Source: Mesorhizobium amorphae CCNWGS0123
Lineage (GTDB): Bacteria > Pseudomonadota > Alphaproteobacteria > Rhizobiales > Rhizobiaceae
Direction of reading: 5' to 3'
Assembly: GCF_001686985.1 (NCBI RefSeq)
Contig: NZ_CP015318.1
Location: 246,001-310,000 of the forward strand
Length of the DNA: 64,000 nucleotides
In this document: positions 42,044-51,026 of the stretch, piece by piece
Numbering within the stretch: the stretch's first letter is position 1
Layout: every line of letters starts with the position of its first letter
Program-made: the position numbers and the translations under genes
Notes under the pieces: generated by a model
What the model was told of the DNA's origin: nothing
Seen by the model: only the letters and a program-made list of their open reading frames with translations
The model's database searches: none

Positions 42044-43057
42044 ATGAACGACAGCCCGCGGAGTGATGAAATCATCGCTCTGCACCCAGCCGAAAGCGGA
42101 ATGCAGCTTGGCCGGGCTCTTCTTCACGCGCTGCACAATGCCGGCATTTCGGTTCTCTATCAGGATCGCGAGATGAAGACCGTGTGGGCACGCAACATGC
42201 GCGCGCCATGGGCGTCCGACACCGGCGACGGCAACGGCATATTGCCGCCAGCGCAGGCAGAACGCATCGGCGCCGCCAAGCGCAACGTCATCGCCTCAGG
42301 CAATCCGGAGCGTCTCGAACTCGGTGTTCCCGCCGAGGACGGCATACGCTGGTTCCAGGTGTGGATCGATGCCGATCACGGCGAAAGCGGCGCCGTCCAG
42401 GGTGTCGTCACCACCATGGTGGAAACGACCGAGCAGAAACGCCGCGAGCAGACCTTGAAGACACTGCTGCGCGAGGTCAGCCATCGCTCGAAGAACCTTT
42501 TGGCTATCATCCAGAGCATCGCCACCCAGACCGGCCGCTATTCCGAGACACTCGGTGATTTCCTGACGCGCTTTCGCGGCCGGCTGCAATCGCTGGCCTC
42601 GTCCCAGGATCTGGTGACGTCCTCCAACTGGCGAGGTGCAGCCCTGCGCGAACTGGTCTCCGGACAGGTTGCGCGCTACGGCTCCGACCCGAAGCGCAGC
42701 TTGCGTTTCGAAGGCGAAAACCCGTACCTCAACCCAAATGCCGCCTTGCATATCGGCTTGGCGATGCACGAACTCGCCGTCAATTCGGTGAGCTACGGTG
42801 CTCTGTCGCGGCCGGATGGCTTTGTCGAGGTCACGGCCAAACTGACCGCCGCTTCCGCCGACAAGCCTGCTTTGTCTCTGACATGGGCCGAAGCGATCGG
42901 CGCCCGTGACCGGCAACCCAAGGAGAAACGTTTCGGCAGCGTTGCGCTCGAGCGCGTCGTGCCGACATCGTTGAACGGAACGGCGACGCTCGAGATCACC
43001 GGCGAACGTGTCGAATACCGCCTCGTCGTGCCGCACGGCAATTTCGAAACGGACTGA
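42044..43057 (+). CDS. HWE-family histidine kinase, candidate PhyR kinase
   Basis: A 337-aa soluble kinase with an N-terminal PAS-like sensor (about 20-130; LHNAGISVLYQDREMKTVWA) and an HWE core. The phospho-His is in REVSHRSKNLLAIIQSIATQ, the N box is MHELAVNSVSYGALS, and the diagnostic Trp-Ala-Glu is in LTWAEAIG. It has no membrane span. An EcfG-type promoter and the position 0.5 kb after phyR make it a strong candidate for controlling PhyR. ATG 42044 lies about 37 bp after the predicted transcription start; earlier in-frame starts would leave almost no leader. Confidence 0.9.
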   Translation: MNDSPRSDEIIALHPAESGMQLGRALLHALHNAGISVLYQDREMKTVWARNMRAPWASDTGDGNGILPPAQAERIGAAKRNVIASGNPERLELGVPAEDGIRWFQVWIDADHGESGAVQGVVTTMVETTEQKRREQTLKTLLREVSHRSKNLLAIIQSIATQTGRYSETLGDFLTRFRGRLQSLASSQDLVTSSNWRGAALRELVSGQVARYGSDPKRSLRFEGENPYLNPNAALHIGLAMHELAVNSVSYGALSRPDGFVEVTAKLTAASADKPALSLTWAEAIGARDRQPKEKRFGSVALERVVPTSLNGTATLEITGERVEYRLVVPHGNFETD

Positions 43058-43195
43058 CCGGATATCGCGTGCCCAACGCACGAGAAAGTTGCAGTTGTTA
43101 ACCGGCTGTTCACCATAAAATTGGATGCTGTCTTGCCCGGATAACGCTGGAATCTGCGACCCGCCGGATGTCCCGCCGCGGTCGCAGCGCAACAG

Positions 43196-43260
43196 AGCAA
43201 TTCCGGGAAAGCGCGCAGCGGTTTTCCGTTCGGAATTGCGCAAAAACAAATACTTGGAGC
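43196..43260 (+). repeat. Dispersed intergenic repeat, copy 2
   Basis: It reads AGCAATTCCGGGAAAGCGCG, then CAGCGGTTTTCCGTTCGGAA and a CAAAAACAAA tail. It matches copies at 37424-37480 (inverted) and 62645-62711. The consensus contains a TTCCG...CGGAA hairpin. Confidence 0.6.
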
Positions 43261-43302
43261 GGGCAGCGTTTCTATCAAAGCCGCTCTAAGGGAGGATTGG
43301 TC

Positions 43303-43476
43303 TTGACGGTTGCCGACATCAACAGGCTTGAGCAAGCCGCCCGCGTCTCGATGAGTGGATTCCAGGATCCCGAGGCCCCGCCCTCGGCTTCGCGGCACTT
43401 CCACCCTTTGCTTCACTTCACCGCCGTCGTGCTGGTCGCTGCCGTGGTGCTGGCGGCGGCATGGCACCTGACCTGA
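43303..43476 (+). CDS. 57-aa single-pass membrane protein
   Basis: A small protein starting with TTG after GGGAGGATT. A polar N-terminal half (MTVADINRLEQAARVS) is followed by a C-terminal span (about 36-55, FTAVVLVAAVVLAAAW). The family is not recognised. No EcfG-type promoter is seen upstream, although neighbours on both sides have one. It follows the dispersed repeat copy 2 by about 40 bp. Confidence 0.55.
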   Translation: MTVADINRLEQAARVSMSGFQDPEAPPSASRHFHPLLHFTAVVLVAAVVLAAAWHLT

Positions 43477-43563
43477 ACCCGAACACTCTCGCGCTCGTCT
43501 GAAATCGCTGCGGGGCCTTTTGAACTGCTGCCTCCAATTGTTGGCTGCCGCGCCGCCGGCGCA

Positions 43564-43588
43564 GGAACTTTGGCTGATTTCGTCCGTT
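43564..43588 (+). promoter_or_regulatory. EcfG-type promoter of the 108-aa hypothetical gene
   Basis: GGAAC (43564-43568), 16 bp, CGTT (43585-43588), 23 bp before the ATG at 43612. Confidence 0.84.
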
Positions 43589-43611
43589 CTTATGGCGAGA
43601 GGTTTGTCGCC

Positions 43612-43938
43612 ATGGAACACATCGCTGCTTTGCTCCTGGTAATCGGCTGCTCGAACACCATGACCGAGTGCCGTGAATTGTCCGTGCCGGTCAGCGTCTT
43701 CGAGACCGCCGCGGAATGCACCGCCGAAAGGCCTTTTGCCTTGACCGATGTCCAGGGCCAGGCTGCGCATATCGTTGCCGAGTGCCTCACTGTCGATCCG
43801 GCGCTGGAGGATGACTACGACCAGATCGTCTGGAACGTGCGCCCGGACGGCACGCTCGACGCCTCCTTGCAGGTTTCCAACCTGGTGGTTGCATCGAACG
43901 CTGCGCGCCCCGAAAAAGACTATCTTAGCCAACAGTAA
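43612..43938 (+). CDS. 108-aa hypothetical exported protein, stress-induced
   Basis: A protein beginning MEHIAALLLVIGCSNTMTEC, which suggests a short signal or lipoprotein-like start with Cys at 13, then a mostly acidic domain with two further cysteines (AAECTAE, AECLTVD). I do not recognise the family. GAGAGG lies upstream of the ATG. A perfect EcfG-type promoter directly in front indicates a general-stress gene of unknown function. Confidence 0.72.
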   Translation: MEHIAALLLVIGCSNTMTECRELSVPVSVFETAAECTAERPFALTDVQGQAAHIVAECLTVDPALEDDYDQIVWNVRPDGTLDASLQVSNLVVASNAARPEKDYLSQQ

Positions 43939-44020
43939 AATCGGGCGGGCAAACGCCGTTGTTTCATGCTAAATGACGGCTGGTACTCGCTAAAATCAGG
44001 ACAAAGTGAGGAGAGACTCT

Positions 44021-44263
44021 ATGCGGAAAGTGATTATTGCCATGGTTGCCGTGGTCGCAATCAGCGGCTGCAGCACGACCGAGCAGGACGTAGGCGTCGG
44101 CGCCGGTGTCGGCGCATTGGCCGGCGGCCTGATCGGCGGCGGCAGGGGTGCGCTCATCGGCGCAGCCGTCGGTGCCGGATCCGGTCTGCTCGTGCGCAAC
44201 CTGCGCAATGGCTATTGCCAGTACCGCGACAATCGCGGTCGTCTCTACACGGCCCGCTGCTGA
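44021..44263 (+). CDS. Glycine-zipper lipoprotein (17-kDa antigen/OsmB-like)
   Basis: An 80-aa protein with a signal peptide and lipobox ISGC (Cys17). A glycine-zipper segment follows (GVGAGVGALAGGLIGGGRGA, about 29-62), then a C-terminal tail with two cysteines (GYCQYRDNRGRLYTARC). Such proteins sit in the outer membrane or periplasmic face; their function is poorly known. ATG 44021 follows GAGGAGAG. A good terminator follows the gene. No EcfG-type promoter was seen. Confidence 0.85.
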   Translation: MRKVIIAMVAVVAISGCSTTEQDVGVGAGVGALAGGLIGGGRGALIGAAVGAGSGLLVRNLRNGYCQYRDNRGRLYTARC

Positions 44264-44290
44264 TCCGCTTCGGCGTACAAGCACAACAAC

Positions 44291-44321
44291 GGAGACCGGT
44301 TCGTCCGGTCTCCGTTTTTCT
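44291..44321 (+). terminator. Intrinsic terminator after the glycine-zipper gene
   Basis: GGAGACCGG and CCGGTCTCC form a perfect 9-bp stem with a TTCGT loop, followed by GTTTTT. Confidence 0.88.
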
Positions 44322-44358
44322 GCGTGGCGCGGGATGGTCCGCTTGCCGCAGTAGCGAT

Positions 44359-45978
44359 TCAGACCAGCGGGATCCTGATTTTCACCTTCAGCCCGTCGGC
44401 GTGAAAGTCGCGCTTGATCGTACCGCGCAATTCGCGCGTGACGTTGAGGTCGATCAGCTTGGTGCCGAAACCGGTCTTGGCCGGCGCTGCCAGTGTCTTG
44501 CCCCCTGTTTCACGCCAGTTGAGCGCCAGCGTCCTGTCATGCCCACGGCCCTCGACCGACCAGTCGACCTTGAGCGCGCCCACCGAATTGCCGGCCTCGC
44601 CATATTTCAGCGCATTCGTCGCCAGCTCGTGGAAGGTCAGGCCGAGCGCCTGCGTCGTCGTCTCGTCGAGCAGCACCTCCGGCCCCGACAATATCCCCTC
44701 GGGAAGCTCCTTGCCGAAGACCTGGCCAAGCTCGATGCGCAGCAGGTCGCCAAGATCGGCCTTCTGCCAGCGCGAGCGCGTCAGCATGTCCTGCGAAGCA
44801 GCCATCGCCTGCAGCCTGGCCGAGAAGGACGACGAGAACTCCTTCACGTCAGTGGCGTGCGACGCCGTCTGGCGGGCGATCGCCAGCACCCTTGTGATCG
44901 AGTTCTTGATGCGATGCTTCATCTCCTGCAGCATCAGGTCCTTTTCGAGCAGGCTCTTTTCGGTCGTCTCGTGCAACAGCGAAACCGCATCATAGGCCCG
45001 CTCCTGAAAGCGGGCCACTAGCGCAATGGCCCCGGCAAGCAGCAAACCGAACAGGCCGAGCATCACCGGAATGGCGCGCGAAGAGGGCTGCGAGAAGGCG
45101 CTTGTCGGCCTGAACAGGACGGTCCATTGCCGCCCTGCCACGACGAGCCTGCGGGTGACCAGCAGACGGTCGCCAAATATCGAAACCGGCGGCGTCTCGG
45201 ACTGGAACAGAAGATTTCCGGCATCCACTTCGCCGTCATAGATCTCGGTGTTGACCGGCAGCAGCGGCGCGCGGCTGAGCGCGACCTGGAACAGGTCGCG
45301 GGCGCGGAAGGCCGCATAGAGGAAACCCGCTGTCGAGGCGCGCGTGGCATTGATGACGTCAGGCGCGGTCTCGACATTGAGCCGCACGAAAACCAGGAAG
45401 CCGGTGAAGGTCTGCGCGGCACCTGTCCCCTGGCCGAGCTGGATCAGGCCGCTTGCGTGCTGCTGGTCGTCGGCCATCGCCTTTTCGATCGCCGCCCGCC
45501 GCACCGGTTCGGTGAACATGTCGAAGCCGATGCTGGCCTGGTTGGACGGGTCCATCGGTTCGAACAGCACGACCGGCGTTCGCCATGGCTGCGTCGTCGC
45601 CGGATACACCGCATGCGCGACACCCTGGTCGCGCAGTATGTCGCGCTCGACCGCGGCCTCGTCGCCGGTCTTGGCCAGCCTGAGAAAGCCGATGCCGCGC
45701 AGTCCGGCGAAATTGTTGTCGACGTCGAGCGCGCTGAAGAAAGCCTTGAATTCGCCACGCGAGATGTCGCCATTGCGGGCGTCGAACAGCGCCTGGGTCG
45801 AGCGCAGCAGCGACAGATGCAGGTCGATGCGGCTCTCGATGCGGCTGAGCGCGTCATCCGCCGTCGCGGCGAACTTGATGCGCGCCGCCTCCTGCGTGGC
45901 GAAATACGCAAAACCCGCCATCGTCAGGCTGATCAGCGCGACGGCGATGAAGGCGACGATCGGGAAAAACTTCTTCAA
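44359..45978 (-). CDS. CHASE-domain HWE-family sensor histidine kinase
   Basis: A 539-aa membrane kinase. TM1 (about 7-27) and TM2 (about 300-322) flank a CHASE sensor domain (about 45-240, with LHLSLLRSTQALFDA and GFDMFTEPVRRAAIEKA). The HWE core has phospho-His in QEMKHRIKNSITRVLAIARQ, the N box HELATNALKYG and Trp-Arg-Glu in LNWRETGG. It would sense an external small molecule and phosphorylate a receiver, possibly PhyR or a single-domain regulator nearby. The start is TTG with a weak ribosome-binding site, so the N-terminus is uncertain. Confidence 0.88.
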   Translation of the reverse strand: MKKFFPIVAFIAVALISLTMAGFAYFATQEAARIKFAATADDALSRIESRIDLHLSLLRSTQALFDARNGDISRGEFKAFFSALDVDNNFAGLRGIGFLRLAKTGDEAAVERDILRDQGVAHAVYPATTQPWRTPVVLFEPMDPSNQASIGFDMFTEPVRRAAIEKAMADDQQHASGLIQLGQGTGAAQTFTGFLVFVRLNVETAPDVINATRASTAGFLYAAFRARDLFQVALSRAPLLPVNTEIYDGEVDAGNLLFQSETPPVSIFGDRLLVTRRLVVAGRQWTVLFRPTSAFSQPSSRAIPVMLGLFGLLLAGAIALVARFQERAYDAVSLLHETTEKSLLEKDLMLQEMKHRIKNSITRVLAIARQTASHATDVKEFSSSFSARLQAMAASQDMLTRSRWQKADLGDLLRIELGQVFGKELPEGILSGPEVLLDETTTQALGLTFHELATNALKYGEAGNSVGALKVDWSVEGRGHDRTLALNWRETGGKTLAAPAKTGFGTKLIDLNVTRELRGTIKRDFHADGLKVKIRIPLV

Positions 45979-46108
45979 TGGATGGCGTTGCCCATGGCGA
46001 TTCGGACCCTTTTATGGGCAAGTCCCCGCGCCAACACAATGGCGCGGCCAAACCATCATGACGGCTGGCATATCACTTAGAAGACAATTAGCCGGCTTAC
46101 TTGATGTC

Positions 46109-46909
46109 TCAGGCGGCGATTTTCAGCGCGCCTGGCCCGGGAATGGCGCCGGGTGGGCACTTGCCGAGGATGATCATGCCGAGCACCTCGTCCTGGGTAA
46201 CGTCGCTGGTGCGCGCCGTGCCGACGACCTGGCCGTTCTTCATCACGCAGACCCGGTCGGCAAGCTCGAACACGTCGTGGATGTCGTGGCTGATCAGGAA
46301 AATACCGATGCCGTCGGCCTTGAGCTGCCTGACCAGTTCGCCGACCTGGGCTGTTTCCTGCGGCCCGAGTGCGGCCGTCGGCTCGTCCATGATCAGGATG
46401 CGGGCGTTGAACAGGATGGCGCGCGCGATCGCCACCGACTGCCGCTGGCCGCCCGACAGTTTAACCACCGGTTCCTTGAAGCGCTGAAAGCGCGGATTGA
46501 GCCGGCCCATCACCTTGCGCGCCTCGGCTTCCATGGCGACATCGTCTAGCGTGCCCCAACCGGTCATCAGCTCGCGGCCAAGGAAGAGGTTGGCGGCGGC
46601 GTCGACATTGTCGGCCAGCGCCAGCGTCTGGTAGATCGTCTCGATGCCGTATTTCTTGGCGTCGCGCGGATTGGAGATCGAGGCCTCCTCGCCATTGACG
46701 AAAATCTGGCCCGCATCGCGCTTATAGGCGCCGGACAGGATCTTGATCAGCGTCGACTTGCCGGCGCCATTGTGGCCGAGCAGCGCCACTACCTCGCCTG
46801 GGAAGAGATCGATCGACGCATCGTCGACGGCGCGAATGCCGCCGAAGGCGATCGAGATGTTGCGCATGTCGATCAGCGGTGTGCCTGCGGGAGTGGTTTT
46901 CTCGGCCAT
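46109..46909 (-). CDS. xylG: Sugar ABC transporter ATP-binding protein, half-size (XylG/FrcA-like)
   Basis: A 266-aa ATPase with Walker [10 protein letters not shown], signature [15 protein letters not shown], Walker [13 protein letters not shown] and switch His in LISHDIHDV. Most sugar ATPases of this class (about 500 aa) hold two nucleotide domains, but this one has a single domain, as in the rhizobial fructose protein FrcA. A homodimer would then drive transport. It is the last gene of the xylF-xylH-xylG operon, 15 bp after the permease. Confidence 0.86.
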   Translation of the reverse strand: MAEKTTPAGTPLIDMRNISIAFGGIRAVDDASIDLFPGEVVALLGHNGAGKSTLIKILSGAYKRDAGQIFVNGEEASISNPRDAKKYGIETIYQTLALADNVDAAANLFLGRELMTGWGTLDDVAMEAEARKVMGRLNPRFQRFKEPVVKLSGGQRQSVAIARAILFNARILIMDEPTAALGPQETAQVGELVRQLKADGIGIFLISHDIHDVFELADRVCVMKNGQVVGTARTSDVTQDEVLGMIILGKCPPGAIPGPGALKIAA

Positions 46910-46924
46910 TGTCCTTCTCCTCCC

Positions 46925-48256
46925 CTAGACGCGCTTGCGATAGACGGTGTCGAGCCAGACGGCGACGACCAGCACGGCGCCGACGACGATGCTCTGCAGC
47001 GGCGAGTCGATGCCGAGCAGCACCATGCCGGACTGCAGCGACTGCATCAGCAGTGCGCCGAGCATGGCGCCCAGCACCGTGCCCGAACCGCCGGCCAGCG
47101 ACGTGCCGCCGATGACGGCGGCGGCGATGACCAGAAGCTCGTCCAGCGTGCCCAGCGCATTGGTCGAGGCATTGAGGCGCGCCGACGAGATCGCCGCGCT
47201 GATTGCCGCCAGCACGCCCATGATCATGAACACCTTCATCGTCACCCAGCGGGTGTTGATGCCGGCGAGTTCCGCCGCTTCCGGATTGCCGCCGATGGCG
47301 AAGACATAGCGGCCGAAACGGGTGCGCCTTGTGATGAAGGTCATGATGATGCCGACCGCGACCGCCATCAGCACCGGGATGGCAATGCCATGGGCGATGA
47401 ACAGCCCGCCTTCGGGGATGGTGATGCCGTTCTGCTGCGCATACTGGCGCACGATGCCGACCGGCCACGGATAGGAATTGGCGACCCACACCGCGCCAAG
47501 GATGGCGGCGCAGGCGACCAAGCCGAGGAATGTCTCCGCCCATACCGGGCGCAGCGGGAAGTTGAAGCGTTTGCGCTGCGAGCGGCCGTTAAGCAGCGCG
47601 AAGGCGACTGCCGCGCAGGCCACGACACCGACGATCCAGCTGGCGGTGGCGCCGATCGAACCGCGTGGCCCGCCGCCCATCAGCTGGAAGGTGGCATCGA
47701 GCGGCGCGACCGTGCGGCCGCTGGTGATCAGCCACGCCATGCCGCGCCAGACCAGCAGGCCGCCCAGCGTCACGATGAAGGCAGGCACTTCCATATAGGC
47801 GATGATGAAGCCCTGGAATGCGCCGATCAGAAGGCCGAGCGCCACGCCGGCGGCGAGTGCGATGATCCAGAGCCAGGGATTGCCGAGCTGGAAGCCGATG
47901 ACGCGAACGAGAAATTCGGCCTGCGCCACGCCCATGATCATACCGATCACGCCTTCGACGGAGCCGACCGAAAGGTCAATGTTGCGCATGACGATGACCA
48001 GCACCATGCCGGTCGCCATGATCGCCACCGACGAGGTCTGCACCGACAGGTTCCACAGATTGCGCGGTGTCAGGAAAAGCCCGCCGGACAGGATATGGAT
48101 GCCGATCCAGATGACCAGCAGCGCACCAACCATGCCGAGCATGCGCGTATCGAGTTCGGTTGCCTTGAGAAAGCGCCCGACGGCGCTGAGCTCGGCAGCC
48201 CGCGCCCGATCCGCGGTCGCATTGGCGACCGGCGTGTTGGAAGCCGTATCGGTCAT
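46925..48256 (-). CDS. xylH: Sugar ABC transporter permease (XylH-like)
   Basis: A 443-aa inner-membrane protein with about ten or more hydrophobic segments, larger than RbsC-type permeases and matching XylH. The segments MRNIDLSVGSVEGVIGM and ELAGINTRWVTMKVFMIMG are typical of this branched family. ATG 48256 follows GGGAGG; a longer frame upstream is not coding. It lies between xylF and the ATPase gene. Confidence 0.9.
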   Translation of the reverse strand: MTDTASNTPVANATADRARAAELSAVGRFLKATELDTRMLGMVGALLVIWIGIHILSGGLFLTPRNLWNLSVQTSSVAIMATGMVLVIVMRNIDLSVGSVEGVIGMIMGVAQAEFLVRVIGFQLGNPWLWIIALAAGVALGLLIGAFQGFIIAYMEVPAFIVTLGGLLVWRGMAWLITSGRTVAPLDATFQLMGGGPRGSIGATASWIVGVVACAAVAFALLNGRSQRKRFNFPLRPVWAETFLGLVACAAILGAVWVANSYPWPVGIVRQYAQQNGITIPEGGLFIAHGIAIPVLMAVAVGIIMTFITRRTRFGRYVFAIGGNPEAAELAGINTRWVTMKVFMIMGVLAAISAAISSARLNASTNALGTLDELLVIAAAVIGGTSLAGGSGTVLGAMLGALLMQSLQSGMVLLGIDSPLQSIVVGAVLVVAVWLDTVYRKRV

Positions 48257-48353
48257 GATGTCCTCCCACCGGTCTGCCGTCTGGCGCGGTTGCCGGAAAC
48301 ATGATGCTATTGGCTTTCCCGGCTCAATTGAAGCGGAAAGCCCGTTTGAGAAA

Positions 48354-48377
48354 CGCCGCGGCTTTGGGGCCGCGGCG
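48354..48377 (-). terminator. Hairpin between xylF and xylH
   Basis: CGCCGCGG and CCGCGGCG form a perfect 8-bp stem with an 8-nt loop. On the minus strand GTTTCTC follows. It may attenuate or stabilise transcripts so that the binding protein is made in excess. Confidence 0.5.
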
Positions 48378-48405
48378 CCGAACTCGCTACCGGTATCGGC
48401 CCGGC

Positions 48406-49446
48406 TTAGTTGCAGGCCGCGACGCTGCCTGCGGCAACGCCGGCGCAAACCTCGTCCTTCTTGATCCAGCCGGCATCGATGACGACGTTGAGGTTGTCCT
48501 TGGTGATCGCCACCGGGGTCAGGAACAGCGACTTGACGGTGTTGCCGCCCGGCGTCGTGAAGTCCGTGGCGCCGGCAATGTCGCCGGTCTTCTTGCCGTC
48601 GGCCAGTTGCGAGGCGATCTCGGCGGCGTTCTTGCCGAGTTCGCGCGCGTCCTTCCACACCGACACGGTCTGCGTGCCGAGCGCGATGCGGTTCAGCGCG
48701 GCGTGGTCGCCGTCCTGGCCCGAGACCGGAACGGTTCCGGCCAGTCCCTGCGCCGTCAGCGCGGCAACGACGCCGCCGGCGGTGCCGTCATTGGCCGCCA
48801 CCACCGCATCGACCTTGTTGTCGTTGGCGGTCAGGAACTGTTCCATGTTCTTCTGCGCATTGGCCGGCAGCCAACCGTCGGTATAGGCCTCGCCGACATT
48901 CTTGATCTTGCCGCCGTCGATGGCTTCCTTCAGCACTTCCATGGAGCCGGCGAACAGGAAATCGGCGTTCGGATCGGCACCCGAACCCTTGATGAAGACG
49001 TAGTTGCCTTCGGGCTTCGCCTTGAACACTTCGCGGGCCTGCATGCGGCCGACTTCCTTGTTGTCGAAGGTTAGATAGAACACGTCCTTGTTCTCGATCA
49101 GGCGGTCATAGCCGACGACCGGAATGCCCTCGTCAAGCGCCTTCTGCACCGCCGGCCCGATGGCCGAGGCGTCCTGCGCCAGCACGATCAGCGCATTCGC
49201 ACCTTGCGAGATCAGGCTTTCGACGTCGGTCAGCTGCTTGCCGGGATTGGACTGCGCGTCGGCGGAAATGTACTTGTCGCCGGCGGCTTCGATCGCTGCC
49301 TTCATCGCCGCCTCATCGGTCTTCCAGCGCTCTTCCTGGAAGTTCGACCACGACACGCCGATGACCTTGTCCTTCGCCTGCGCGACGGACGCCAGCGTCA
49401 GCGACATGGCGACACCCGCCAGCATGGCGACTGCAAATTTCTTCAT
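48406..49446 (-). CDS. xylF: D-xylose-type ABC transporter substrate-binding protein
   Basis: A 346-aa periplasmic binding protein with a signal peptide (1-22, ending AQA). It contains [52 protein letters not shown] and [19 protein letters not shown], all close to remembered E. coli XylF segments. Ligand is therefore probably xylose or a related pentose. ATG 49446 follows GGAGG. It is the first gene of the operon, divergent from the ROK repressor, with two palindromic operators in the spacer. Confidence 0.92.
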   Translation of the reverse strand: MKKFAVAMLAGVAMSLTLASVAQAKDKVIGVSWSNFQEERWKTDEAAMKAAIEAAGDKYISADAQSNPGKQLTDVESLISQGANALIVLAQDASAIGPAVQKALDEGIPVVGYDRLIENKDVFYLTFDNKEVGRMQAREVFKAKPEGNYVFIKGSGADPNADFLFAGSMEVLKEAIDGGKIKNVGEAYTDGWLPANAQKNMEQFLTANDNKVDAVVAANDGTAGGVVAALTAQGLAGTVPVSGQDGDHAALNRIALGTQTVSVWKDARELGKNAAEIASQLADGKKTGDIAGATDFTTPGGNTVKSLFLTPVAITKDNLNVVIDAGWIKKDEVCAGVAAGSVAACN

Positions 49447-49507
49447 GATATCCTCCCTGCGCCGCGCACGGCGCGACAAACTGACCCGAAGGCCGGCACA
49501 AGGCTCT

Positions 49508-49530
49508 ATTTTTTCGAGCCTCGAAAAAAT
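49508..49530. promoter_or_regulatory. ROK-type operator 1 (xylF side)
   Basis: ATTTTTTCGA-GCC-TCGAAAAAAT is a perfect inverted repeat with 10-bp arms, 62 bp upstream of xylF. It is probably bound by the adjacent ROK regulator. Confidence 0.72.
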
Positions 49531-49591
49531 ACTGATCCAACGCCGAAGCCCTGTCAACATCGATTCTGACGGTTTTTGATGGGCGTTCGAA

Positions 49592-49614
49592 TTTTTTTCG
49601 AGTCTCGGAATAAA
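49592..49614. promoter_or_regulatory. ROK-type operator 2 (regulator side)
   Basis: TTTTTTTCGA-GTC-TCGGAATAAA repeats the pattern of operator 1 with two mismatches. The centres are 84 bp apart, close to eight helical turns, so looping between the two sites is possible. Confidence 0.65.
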
Positions 49615-49716
49615 TAAATGACAGGACTTCCCGATTCTGCCAATATTCAGTGAGCGCGTCGACGGCCTTCGACGTTCACGAAAGGCTGCGGCGGCGGCAG
49701 GGAGGAGACGCTGGCC

Positions 49717-50961
49717 ATGTCGGTTGGAATCCGCCACGACGATCTACGCCGGCGCAACCGGGCGATGGTGATTTCGGCCGTGCGCAGGGCAGGCCAGCCG
49801 TCACGCACCGAGATCGCCGCGACCACCGGCCTCAGCCATTCGACCATTTCGGCGATCTCCTCCGACCTGATCCAGGAAGGCATCCTGACCGAGAGCAAGC
49901 CGAGCGAAGCGGCTTCACTGAAGCGCGGCCGGCCACAGGTCGGCCTCGGCCTCAATCCGGAAGCCACCGCGGTGATGACCGTGGTGCTGTCGCTCAACTT
50001 CCTCTCCGTCGCCGTCATCGATTATGCCGGACAGGTCATTGCCGAAGAGCAGCGCCGCCTCGACACGCTGACAATGCCGCGCGACGAGCTGATCGGCGAA
50101 TGCACGGCGATAGTCCGGCGCCGGTTCGAGGATCCCGATCTCGATGTCCGCAGCGTCGCCCGCATCGCGATGGGCATCCAGGGCATCACCGACACCCATG
50201 CCCGCGCCATGCTGTGGTCGCCGATCACGCCGCTGACCGACATCCCCTTTGCCGACATTCTGGAAGCCGAGTTCGGCATTCCCGCCACCATGGAAAACGA
50301 CTGCAACATGATGGCGGTGGCGCTGCAATGGCGCGATCCCGAACGCTACCGCGACGATTTCATCGCCATCCTGCTCTCGCACGGCATTGGCATGGGGCTG
50401 GTGCTGAAGGGCGAACTGTTCACCGGCACGCATTCGTCCGGCGGCGAGTTCGGCCACATGATCCACCGGCCGGGCGGCGCGCTCTGCCGCTGCGGACGGC
50501 GCGGCTGCGTCGAAGCCTATGCCGGCAACTATGCCATCTGGCGCAACGCCAGGATGATGAGTGAGGATGCCGAACCGACCGATGTCGGCGACGCCGACAT
50601 GCGCGCGCTCGCCGCCCGGGCGCGCGAAAGCGACGGGCCGGAGCGCGAAGCCTATCGCAAGGCGGGCGAGGCGCTCGGCTTCGGCCTTGGCAGCCTATTC
50701 GCGCTGATCGATCCCGCACCCGTCGCCATGGTCGGCGTCAGCGCCGCCGCTTTCGATCTGATCGAACCGGCGCTGCGCGAGGCGATTGCCCAGACCGCCG
50801 GCGGCCAGCACTCGAAATCGATCTCCTTCGACACCGAGCCGAATGAGTTGCCGCTGATCCGCGAGGGCTGCGCCATGCGCGCGCTTGGCTTCGTCGACCA
50901 GGAGATTTTCGCGCCGGGCGTCCAGCAGCGAACGGGCTCGGCAGGAAAGAACGTGGCTTGA
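49717..50961 (+). CDS. ROK-family transcriptional regulator (XylR-like)
   Basis: A 414-aa regulator with an N-terminal winged HTH (about 10-70, [20 protein letters not shown]) and a ROK sugar-kinase-like domain carrying the zinc motif [14 protein letters not shown] (about residues 260-273). It should bind a sugar and control the divergent xylose-type operon. ATG 49717 follows GGAGGAGA. It probably represses both promoters through the two palindromes in the spacer and also controls its own expression. Confidence 0.9.
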   Translation: MSVGIRHDDLRRRNRAMVISAVRRAGQPSRTEIAATTGLSHSTISAISSDLIQEGILTESKPSEAASLKRGRPQVGLGLNPEATAVMTVVLSLNFLSVAVIDYAGQVIAEEQRRLDTLTMPRDELIGECTAIVRRRFEDPDLDVRSVARIAMGIQGITDTHARAMLWSPITPLTDIPFADILEAEFGIPATMENDCNMMAVALQWRDPERYRDDFIAILLSHGIGMGLVLKGELFTGTHSSGGEFGHMIHRPGGALCRCGRRGCVEAYAGNYAIWRNARMMSEDAEPTDVGDADMRALAARARESDGPEREAYRKAGEALGFGLGSLFALIDPAPVAMVGVSAAAFDLIEPALREAIAQTAGGQHSKSISFDTEPNELPLIREGCAMRALGFVDQEIFAPGVQQRTGSAGKNVA

Positions 50962-51026
50962 TCGCGACTTGAGATGTGTTGAGAGGCCAGGCCGCGCCGT
51001 TCGTAGGCCTGAATATCAGCACATAC

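Noticed and set aside
46925..48658. 577-aa permease reading through the spacer and into xylF
   Set aside because: The first 134 residues are non-hydrophobic, antisense-like text; a GGGAGG-preceded ATG at 48256 begins the permease.
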